The translations under genes and the position numbers were made by a program. Below are positions 7,681-15,492 of a stretch of DNA of 57,812 nucleotides, piece by piece; position 1 is the stretch's first letter, and each line of letters starts with the position of its first letter. The notes below the pieces were generated by a model. It was not told the DNA's origin and did no database searches. It saw only the letters and a program-made list of their open reading frames with translations. Origin of the DNA: Alphaproteobacteria bacterium (GTDB lineage Bacteria > Pseudomonadota > Alphaproteobacteria > Rhizobiales > Xanthobacteraceae); NCBI GenBank assembly GCA_009781045.1, contig WQYW01000010.1, positions 1 to 57,812 of the forward strand, read 5' to 3'.

Positions 7681-8828
7681 GCGCTGAGGACAAGAATCGC
7701 GGCCGAGACGTTGAGCGCGTAAGAGAGGCTGCCGAGGGCGTCGGTGATGGCTCCGATGGCGATGGGGCCGAGCATCTGGCCGAGACTGAAGGCGACGGTC
7801 AGCGCTGCGATCACCTGTGGCCAGGCCTGGGGTGGATAGTTGAAGCGCACGAAGGCGGTGGTCGATGCCGCGACCGCGAAAAACGCGGTTCCGAAGACAA
7901 AAGCCGAGGCCGCCATCCACGCGGTCGAATGGCTGAGCACCGGCATGGCAGCCCCGAGCGCGTTGGCGCCAACCAGGATTGCAGCGGAGAGGCCGCCGCG
8001 ATCAAGCGCCAGCACGCCGCGGCAGACCCAGGGGGTGACGAAGGCACTGAGGCCGATCAGGGTCCATAACAGCGCCTGCGTCGGCGCGCCGGCGCCAGTA
8101 TCGCGCACGAAGGCGATCAGGAAGGTCATATAGGCGATGTAGCCAGCCCCGAACAGGAAGTAGCCGGCGAGATAGATCCGGATCGGCCGTATCGGAAAGG
8201 AGGTCTGCGCCTGCGCGGCAAAGCGCGTGCGGCTTTCAATGCGGGTGAGGAACACCGGGAGGATCAGGATGACGGAGAGCAGAGCCAGCACCCACCACAC
8301 CATCTGCCACGACCCCGGACCGAGCCATTGCAGGGTGAAGGGCGCGATCAGTCCGGAAAGAAGAATGCCAAGACCGGGCCCGGAATAGAACAAAGCGAGC
8401 AGGAGACTGGCGCGCGCGGGATGGGAATGACCGATTTCGGCCGTGAGCGCTCCGCCAGCAACGAAGGCGGCTGCGGCACCGAGGCCCGCGATCAGCCGCG
8501 CCAGACTGAGGACGAAAAAATTGCCGGAGAGGGCGCACAGTACCAGGGAGGCGAGGCAGGCCAGAGTGCCGCCGCGGATGGCGGCGGACCAGCCGACCTT
8601 GCGGATCAGCGCGGCCGCCGTGAGGGCCCCGACAAGATAGCCGATGGCGTTGATGGTGTTCATGAAACCCGCCGCCGACCAGGACCAGGCGAGATCCTCT
8701 CGCATGTCGGGCAGCACCAGGGCATAGGCAAAGCGGGCGATGCCGATGCCGACCGTGACCGCCATGGCCAGCGTCAGGACCGAGCGAATCGGGTGTTGAT
8801 GAAAAGGCAGGGGATCCGTTCTGTCCAA
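7647..8828 (-). CDS. MFS transporter, YbfB/YjiJ family
   Basis: A 393-residue inner-membrane transporter with about 12 hydrophobic helices. TTG at 8828 is preferred because GGAG lies close upstream (GGAGCAGCCCTTTGG); a longer frame from TTG 8891 lacks support. The same Shine-Dalgarno/TTG arrangement is kept in the partial copy near 22.36 kb. The opening HPIRSVLTLAMAVTVGIGIA and RFAYALVLPDMREDLAWSW fit the YbfB/YjiJ subgroup, as do the N-terminal half loops (INAIGYLVGALTAAALIRKVG). The substrate is unknown. A truncated homologue lies at 22045-22428, so this is the intact member of a duplicated pair. Confidence 0.85.
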   Translation of the reverse strand: MDRTDPLPFHQHPIRSVLTLAMAVTVGIGIARFAYALVLPDMREDLAWSWSAAGFMNTINAIGYLVGALTAAALIRKVGWSAAIRGGTLACLASLVLCALSGNFFVLSLARLIAGLGAAAAFVAGGALTAEIGHSHPARASLLLALFYSGPGLGILLSGLIAPFTLQWLGPGSWQMVWWVLALLSVILILPVFLTRIESRTRFAAQAQTSFPIRPIRIYLAGYFLFGAGYIAYMTFLIAFVRDTGAGAPTQALLWTLIGLSAFVTPWVCRGVLALDRGGLSAAILVGANALGAAMPVLSHSTAWMAASAFVFGTAFFAVAASTTAFVRFNYPPQAWPQVIAALTVAFSLGQMLGPIAIGAITDALGSLSYALNVSAAILVLSALSAACQRRLR

Positions 8829-9551
8829 AGGGCTGCTCCGGCGGCGGCGATGCTGGTATGCCACATTGACCTGCCGAAGTGGGGTTGCCAATTGCAGGAA
8901 GCGCAGGCGTGTCGCTTTCTGCTGCGGGGATCGTATTCATTTCGCCCTGGTGTCAACGAACCTGTGTGCGCCTGTGAGCTATCGCATTGCAAAAATGCGC
9001 GTTCTGGTCCCGGCGGGGAAGCGGAGGTCCGGAAGGATCGGTTCAGAGCTGGTTGTATGCGTTCCCTCTGCTTCAAATTGGCTTTGCGAGGGGGGGGGCG
9101 GGTTTGCAAAAGGCGTGGCGCAGCGTGCTGGAGGCCGCGCGTGGCAGGTGGCGAGCTGGAGGCGAGATGCAACTCGCCTCCGTCCCGGCGCTGCGTTCTT
9201 CCTCCCCTTGCACGATGTCGCGAGTCATGCCGGGGCGGGCTGTTGCCGGTCGAAGCGGTGCTGGCGGGCGAGCCGGCGCTGTGGTTGCAATTGGGTCTGT
9301 TTGTTGCCCGCGAAGATCAAAGGCGTGTGCCGCGCCAGATCAGAGCACCGACCTGGGATGGGGGCAAAGAGGCAGAGATTCCCGATCGTCAACGCCTATG
9401 CGATCTGCTGGAACAATATGCGCCCGGGCTGCGCGGGAAGATCATTGCACGCGCGCTGCGATCTGGAGCGGGAAAACCCTTCCCTGATCAGCGGCGACAA
9501 TCCGGCGGGGCCATCGCCTCGATCAGAATTTTCTCTTCCCCCCGTGGTGGT
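8829..9551. other. Decayed intergenic DNA
   Basis: About 720 bases lie between the MFS gene and the antitoxin remnant. Frames are open because of high GC, but I recognise no protein family on either strand. The stretch nearest the MFS gene should hold its promoter. Confidence 0.3.
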
Positions 9552-9799
9552 CGGGCGGCGTCAGAGGGACGCCAGGATCGGCTTCTCCAGCATTGTCGAC
9601 AAAGCCATGAAAGGCGAGTTTGTGACCATCACCCGTCACGGCAAGCCCGTTGCTGTTTTGGTGTCCATCGAAGCTGCTGACATCGCGCGAGAGGCGCTGG
9701 GACGCAGGCGCCCCCGGCCTTGTCGGCTATCTGCGAACTTTCCCCGGTGGCATGTTTGAGCGCAATGGTGCGCCCTCGCTGGCGAGAGGTGGAGCTTTG
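9552..9799 (+). pseudogene. Broken type II antitoxin (Phd/VapB-like)
   Basis: One frame reads RIGFSSIVDKAMKGEFVTI, TRHGKPVAVLVSIEAADI and AREALGRRRP, the Phd/YefM-type antitoxin core. A one-base insertion in the C-run at about 9709-9714 shifts the frame; the next frame reads GLVGYLRTFPGGMFERNGAPS, and after a further four-base insertion REVEL and a TGA close the gene at about 9799. No proper start is visible. Family knowledge: such proteins bind DNA and neutralise a PIN or RelE toxin encoded next. The adjacent PIN-like remnant fits. Confidence 0.6.
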
Positions 9800-10170
9800 A
9801 TGATACCAATGTTGTCCTGATGCCGGCGCCTGCGCGAGGTGCTGCTTCGGCAACGTTTCTGGCCTGGCTGAAGCAGATGGACAAGGGCGGCCGTCGGTTC
9901 CTCTCTGTCGTCATCATCCATGAGATCGAGAAGGGGGCCGCTCCTCAAAGCTCAGGGGGGCACCGCCAAAGCGGCGGGTCTGCGCGTCTGGTGCACCGGC
10001 CTCATCGCCACCTGGGGCACCCAGGGTGACAAGATCCCAGATTTTGACGGTTCCCCGGCTGCGATCGCCGGCCAGCTGGAAGCCGTGGCCATCGTTGCAG
10101 GACACGCGCCAGGCATGGCCGGTGCGCTCATCGCTGGAATCGCGAGGGCCAATGAACTCTGGCAAGCTCT
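9796..10170 (+). pseudogene. Broken PIN-domain toxin (VapC-like)
   Basis: This follows directly on the antitoxin remnant. The reading FDDTNVV matches the first PIN acidic motif, FLSVVIIHEIEKGAA matches the second conserved glutamate region, and AGLRVW...GLIATWG...DFDG...HAPGMAGALIAGIARAN matches the third and fourth motifs. These pieces sit in at least two frames (shift near 9945), and the usual C-terminal LVTRNxxxF is missing. It is therefore a non-functional VapC-type ribonuclease relic. The order antitoxin then toxin, immediately adjacent, is the normal operon order. Confidence 0.55.
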
Positions 10171-10636
10171 GCGCCGGATCCCGTTTTTGCGGGGAAACCC
10201 GCATCACGGATTGCGGTTTTCCAGATTTGTCGCCAGATCCTGCTGGCTCAGGACAACCTCAACTGACCGGTTGCGGCTCACCTGTTCGTGGCGAAGCATG
10301 CTGCTGGATTCGCTGCGACAATCAGAGGCGGAAGATCCGGAACAGCCAGTGATCATCCTGCCGTCGCGGATCCCGGCTGGCGCGCGCCTCATGGACCAGG
10401 CTACAGGCAATAGCCGGTGAGCGTTGTACGTTGTGCCGTCGGACAGCCACGTGCGCGTGCACGGAGAATTTCAGAACTTGAGAGAACTGAGCATTGAGCC
10501 AGCGGTGATCGCGTGAGGAGATGGAAGGATTGGTATCCCTGATGGTGACGCAATAACATTGATCCGGTCCCGGATGGTGGGCGGCGGGCGAATCCCCGCC
10601 CTCAAGGGGGGCGGGGAGGACGGACCCTGGATGGGA
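10171..10636. other. Intergenic DNA with a short dispersed repeat
   Basis: No gene is recognised. A stretch at about 10470-10525 (containing CAGCGGTGATCGCGTGAGGAG) recurs in diverged form at about 21990-22045 beside the second MFS copy. Confidence 0.4.
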
Positions 10637-11758
10637 TCAGGGCTTCGACAGCATGGCCTCGATGCTCCTTGCTCGGTGCTCCATGTCGTCGGCGGCAAAG
10701 TATTTCTTGTCGGCGGCGGCCTTGCGGTACCACATCGCTGCCTGGGGCAGGTCGATTGGAATTCCGGTGCCCTTTTCGTACATCCTGGCCAGATAGTCGG
10801 CGGCGGTGGTATAGCCCTGGTCTGCGGCCCTGCGATACCACAGTACAGCCTGGGGACCGTCCGCCGGGATGAAGAAGCCGGAGCGGTAGCGATGACCAAG
10901 TTCGGTCTGGGAAGGAGAATATCCCTGTTCGGCCGCCTTGCGATACCACATCATTGCAGCCGCGTGGTCGGTTGGAACGCCATAATTTCCTTCGTCATAT
11001 ATTTTGGCCAGTCGGTGCTGGGCAAGGGGGAAGCCATGGTCGGCGGCCTTGCGATACCATTCCGTCGCCAGTTCCGGATTCTTGGGGTAGGTGTCGATCG
11101 TAAAGCCGAATTGGTATGCCTCGGCGATTACGAATTCTGCAGCAGGGTAGCCCTGATCGGCTGCCTTGCGAAACCACGAATAGGCCTCGACGCGATCGAG
11201 CCGGGGAGCGCCGAAGTTGACTCTTTCGAACATGGCGCCGACACTGTACTGAGCGGCGGCAACGCCCCGCTCGGCGGCGATCCTGGTCTGTTGATAGGTC
11301 GCGGCAGAGATCTCGCTCGGCGGCGTGCCGAACAGGGTTTCGGTCCCTTCGGTACCGGTAACAGCGAAGGAATGAAGCACCGGAGCCGGCGAGACGGCTA
11401 CCGGCATACCGGCCACGCTTGTTGTCCGCGGCACCGGGCCTGGCGCAGTGGCTGTCGGGGCTGTGGCCTCTCCGGCCGCGCGGCGGAACCACATCGCGGC
11501 CTGTGCATCATCCTTGGGCACGCCGCGGCCGGTGGCGTACATGCGCCCCAGACTGGTCTGCGCCGGGGCGTAGCCCTGGTCGGCGGCCTTGCGATAGTAG
11601 GACAGTGCCTGCGCGAAATCCTGGGTGACGCCCTTTCCTTCCTCGTACATCACTCCGAGATTATGCTGGGCGACAGGATCTCCGACGCCCTGGGCCAGCA
11701 GCGGCTGTGTGCAGCCAAGAGACAAAGCAAGGGCAAGGATACAGGCGGATCGTTTCAT
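10637..11758 (-). CDS. Secreted Sel1-repeat (TPR-like) protein, copy A
   Basis: A 373-residue protein. The ATG at 11758 starts a clear signal peptide (MKRSACILALALSLGCTQ...LLAQG). About seven Sel1-like repeats follow, each with the AxxxLGxMYExGxGVxxDxxxAxxWYRKAAxQG pattern. The first two (about residues 27-105) are separated from the last five by a proline/valine/alanine-rich linker. Sel1 repeats form alpha-solenoids that scaffold protein complexes; here it is exported, probably periplasmic or lipid-anchored (LSLGC is an imperfect lipobox). A close paralogue with the same leader lies at 22898-24016. The exact role is unknown. Confidence 0.85.
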   Translation of the reverse strand: MKRSACILALALSLGCTQPLLAQGVGDPVAQHNLGVMYEEGKGVTQDFAQALSYYRKAADQGYAPAQTSLGRMYATGRGVPKDDAQAAMWFRRAAGEATAPTATAPGPVPRTTSVAGMPVAVSPAPVLHSFAVTGTEGTETLFGTPPSEISAATYQQTRIAAERGVAAAQYSVGAMFERVNFGAPRLDRVEAYSWFRKAADQGYPAAEFVIAEAYQFGFTIDTYPKNPELATEWYRKAADHGFPLAQHRLAKIYDEGNYGVPTDHAAAMMWYRKAAEQGYSPSQTELGHRYRSGFFIPADGPQAVLWYRRAADQGYTTAADYLARMYEKGTGIPIDLPQAAMWYRKAAADKKYFAADDMEHRARSIEAMLSKP

Positions 11759-12573
11759 AAAGACATACTCCAGTTGGCGCGCGGCAACGCCTGGCAGTTC
11801 GCCTTTCGCATTCCGTCGCGGTTGGGTTCGGGTTTCCAGGATGTGCCCTTTTGCCGGGTGCGAAGGGCAGGCCTCAGCTGAAGGGAGACGAAAGGCAGCC
11901 CCGCAGTGTCGAAGCGCAGGCTTCGCAGTTTCGTGGGAGCGGCGGACCGAACTGTTGACGAAGCGGGGATCCTGCGCTCTCTCAACCGCACAGCATTGCT
12001 TTCCGGTCGGATGCAGATCCTGACAATTTGGTGTTCCATCCGGATTCACGTCTCCTGATCACCTGTCCGCATCGCCCAGTGGACCCGAACGATGCAATAT
12101 CGGCTTGCGGCAATCCGGTCCAATGAACCATTTGTGAAGTGGGGCGGGGATGGACATGTGCGGGGGCCTTCTCCGTCGCAGCCGAATTCGGCGAGCGATG
12201 GACCGCACGGCTCCCCGGGTCCTTTTCAACAGTGCGGGCAGCGGCTCATTTTCAACCGCAGCGATACTATTCCAGCAACCACAACTGGTGGTCTGTCGAG
12301 GAAGGAGGATCCGGCCCGTTCCGATACCCGGCTTCAATCCCACAAGGAGCGCTGCCGGATCGAAAAGCTGGCGAAGGCCCCGATCATCGACCTGCGCCTG
12401 TCCTGTTGTGGTGATAAGCTGCCAGTCGGATGGCACGTGCTGACCTGGATCAGCGATCATCTGACCATCGCGGAGAATGCGGTCGAACTGCGGTTCGCCT
12501 GGAGCGCACGACGGTGCCATGCACGAAGGGGTCGCAGATCCGGACCCCGGTTTCGCGTGTCAAGGAACGCGAA
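11759..12573. other. Upstream region of Sel1 copy A, part of the duplicated block
   Basis: No gene is recognised. Several patches, including the CCGCAAGCCGATA-type stretch near 12100 and the stretch near 12250 (CAGCGATACTAT), are matched upstream of the second Sel1 gene (24.36 and 24.52 kb). The segmental duplication therefore extends well upstream of the coding region. Confidence 0.5.
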
Positions 12574-12651
12574 ACGCGCAATAGTGATATGTTACAGTGC
12601 TGGAAATTCCACACGCGCAATAGTGATATGTTACAGTGCTGGAAATTCCAC
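12574..12651. repeat. Perfect 39-base tandem repeat, two copies
   Basis: The two copies are 12574-12612 and 12613-12651. Each begins ACGCGCAATAGTGATATG and ends CTGGAAATTCCAC. They are identical, implying a recent slippage or duplication in non-coding DNA. Confidence 0.95.
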
Positions 12652-12969
12652 GGCGGATCTTACTGCCAGGCAAGAGAAATCGGGGGTCTGGTCAACGGGA
12701 CCCGCAGGCGGCACCACTTCCGTGTAGTCGCGCGCTGCCTGGTTGCCTTTACGGAGGCTGCAGGGCTTGAGAAGGGACGGGAGGCGTTGGGGGCGGACGG
12801 CGCGTTGGCACAGAATGACGGGAAGCAATTTGGGCGATCGCTGAACTCGGTGTCCATTCGTCGCAATCCACCTTCGTCATGACTCCGATTCCTGCGAGGT
12901 GCCAGCCGCAGGACGTTTGACAGATCCGCTGAGGCGGGGCCCTCGCCTGTCTGCGAAAGAACCGGTTGA

Positions 12970-13080
12970 CCTTGTCCGCTCTCCCTCCTCCTGACAAAGC
13001 TTCGGCTTCAGTTGGCAAACACCATCTCGATCGGGTTATAGTCGGGCGAATATTGCGGGAAATATTCGAGCTTCGAGCAT
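12970..13080 (-). pseudogene. IS630-family transposase C-terminal remnant
   Basis: The minus strand reads LEYFPQYSPDYNPIEMVFAN then a stop at 13008-13010. This matches the DDE-domain C-terminal motif (LPPYSPDFNPIExxFxxLK) of IS630-type transposases, including the catalytic-region glutamate. A one-base shift continues as QLKPKLCQEEGERT, the expected next helix. No start, N-terminal catalytic residues or inverted repeats are evident, so this is a relic. Confidence 0.6.
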
Positions 13081-13324
13081 GGCGCCTGCATCCCTTGCGA
13101 CCCGCCGATGGAAGCTGCTGCCAGGGAGGGCGGGGCGGCAAATGACGTCTCAGCAGCGCGAATTGCAGGGAGGACGCCGGCCATCGGAGGTGCGTTCGAG
13201 GTTTCTGGACGCTCCCTTTTGTCGGATTGCAGGACGTGAAAAGGGGCGGTTGCAGGCTTCAGGTGGTAGGAAAGGCAGGAGCCTGTCGAGGTGCCGGTCC
13301 TGTCAGCGGCAGAGCGGACCGTTC

Positions 13325-13446
13325 ATGGCCCATTCGGGCCATGCACAGGCGTAGCCTATTTGGGCTATGCGCAGGCGTGATCCATTTGCAGCATGTGCGG
13401 GCATGGCCCATTTGCGCCACATGCAGCATAGCCCATTTGGATCATG
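13325..13446. repeat. Five degenerate 26-base tandem repeats with internal dyad
   Basis: CATT-type cores recur at 13331, 13357, 13383, 13409 and 13434, spaced 26, 26, 26 and 25 bases apart. The best units resemble ATGGCCCATTYGGGCCAT followed by GCRCAGGCG, so each carries a palindromic centre. A period of 26 is not a multiple of three, which argues against a protein repeat. It may be a protein-binding array. Confidence 0.85.
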
Positions 13447-14193
13447 ACGTTGGGTATGCTCCGAACTACTTAAACATTTCGTCATGTTGTCATGCTGGTT
13501 CGACGTTGTGCTGCTGACGGCAACCTGAACTGGCATTGCGGTGAGAACGACGCAGTGCCGCTGAAATGCTTGGCGTGAGCAGGGACTCATTGTGCAGTCT
13601 TTCTGCCCGCGAGAATAGTTGTGCCATGGGGAGAGCTGCGTTTACCCTTCGCCCGGGTTTCATACCAGGTTTCACAGAACGGGAATGTGTCCGGGGTGGG
13701 GCGGCATCCGAAAGTGTGGACGACACTCCTCGTGCGATCCGTATCGGTGCCGAGCAGAACGGCGTGACCGGCGTTCGGATTTCTGCCCTGCCTTACGCAA
13801 GTGGGCGCGGCAAGCGGCAGGATAATGTGCAGGCTTCCCCTGGGTTTCGCGGGGCTGGTCGCGGCACAATATGCCTGAAGGGTCGCGGCATCCGCAGTTG
13901 GACGCCGAGGTTGTCGGGTATTGCCGCTCTGCCAGCGCGAAGGCGGCACGGCGCCAACCGCGACCAACGACATCGATCAACATCTTTGAACCGCGAGCCT
14001 CTGACATTCGCTGTGACCAACGAGCCAGAGCTTCAGATGGTCTTGCCCGGAAAAAATGAGCTGCGCGATGTCCGCGCGCGCAGTTCACCAGCGCCATACC
14101 TGGCAGGAACTCTCGGGGGAGCCCGGCACTCAGCCACTCAACCTATCCCATCCCCGGGGACCATTGAAATTCGTGCGCTGCTGGACATGTCGA
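13447..14193. other. Intergenic DNA before the LuxR remnant
   Basis: Long frames on both strands show no recognisable family. It contains whatever promoter the LuxR-type gene once had. Confidence 0.3.
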
Positions 14194-15332
14194 ATGTGCG
14201 ATCCAGACCCTGACAAGCTCGCTGAAGCCTGGCTCAGGTTGGGTGAGGCAGCCGTCAATCCCCTGGCCTGGCCTGCAGTGATGGAGCGCATTTACGCGGC
14301 CGTTGGCGCCCAGGGAGCCCTGCGAATTTCTGTCCGATCCGTTTTCTGCAGACGGATGTTCCGGCAGCGGACGTTCCCCGTACCGAATCGATCAACGACG
14401 TTGTGAACCTCTATTTTCGCGATGGCTGGCACTGCCGGGACACGCGGGTGGAGCGCGCGGTGCCCCTCATGCAGCAGGGAAGAAGGGTTCTTACCGACCA
14501 CGACATTTTCACCGAGGAGGAGCTGACGTCGGAGCCGATCCTGCGTGAATTCACCATCCCCAATGGATTCCGATGGGGCGCCTATGTCGGCTTCACTGCC
14601 GGTTCGATGCTTTGGGGGCTCTGCCTGCGACGGACGGCCAAACATGCGCCCTTCGATGCCAGGGCTGTGCAACTGCTTGGGACACTGCCGGACCGGCTGT
14701 CGGAAGTTGCAACGCTGTCGACCGCGGTCGGCCGGGTGGGGCTGACGGGCGTAACCCATGCGCTTGGTCTGGTTCGCTGCGCTGCCATCGCGGTGGACCG
14801 CTTCGGGGTGGTGCTTGACGCCAATGAGGAAGCGCACCGGTTTTTCGATGACGATCTCAACGTCCGGTGTCGCCGCCTGACGACAACGGACCGGGAAGCC
14901 GCGGCTTGCCTGAAAAGCCTGATGGACCGTTTCCTCATCGTCCGGGAGCATGCGCCGCTTCTGACCAGGCCGATCATTGTCCGGCGGAAATACGGAGGGG
15001 CGATCGTGATCCACGTTCTGCCGGTGCCGCCTGCTGCACGCAACCCCTTCCTTGGCGCGCGCGCCCTTCTGACTTTTGCGGCCATCGGCGAACGGCCGCG
15101 CCTGGACATCAGTCTGATCGGACGTATCTTTGGGTTGACGCCAGCAGAGGCACGTCTCGCGGCTCTTTTGGCGCAAGGGCTTTCGCTGGAGGCCGCAGCC
15201 GAGAAGCTCGGCGTCAAGATTCAGACTGTACGCAACCAGCTCAAGGCGATCTTCGCCAAGACCGACACCAATCGCCAGGCTCAGCTGGTTTCGCTTCTTG
15301 CAGGTTTCAGTCTTTCGCGACGCGAGCCGTAA
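14194..15332 (+). pseudogene. LuxR-type HTH regulator with two frameshifts
   Basis: The N-terminal part starts at ATG 14194 (MCDPDPDKLAEAWLRLGEAA) and reads to QGALRI. One extra base in the T-run at 14327-14329 moves the frame to LSDPF. A second extra T at 14342-14345 moves it to LQTDVPAADVP, after which the frame runs unbroken to the stop at 15332. The repaired protein would be about 378 residues. The C-terminus has a LuxR helix-turn-helix (LTPAEARLAALLAQGLSLEA, then KLGVKIQTVRNQLKAIFAKT). The central region has the LTDHDIFTEEEL motif typical of a rhizobial regulator group. Both shifts are single-T insertions 15 bases apart, so they may be decay or sequencing error. Confidence 0.7.
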
Positions 15333-15492
15333 ATCATCGACAGATGCGGATGGTCGCGGGCATTCATGCCGAAGAGGCCCACCTCCGCCAGCGTGGCCGA
15401 TGCTCCCGAAATCGCGCGGCAGCCATGGAGATGCGCCAGCAGGCGGTGGCGATCTTCCATGCTCGAGCGGCGGATGGTCGAAAATGCACTCG

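Noticed and set aside
12970..13080. Complete IS630 element
   Set aside because: Only the C-terminal motif remains; no start, no complete catalytic triad and no terminal inverted repeats seen.
13325..13446. CRISPR array
   Set aside because: Units are contiguous without unique spacers, the period is 26 and the units are degenerate; no cas genes anywhere in the window.
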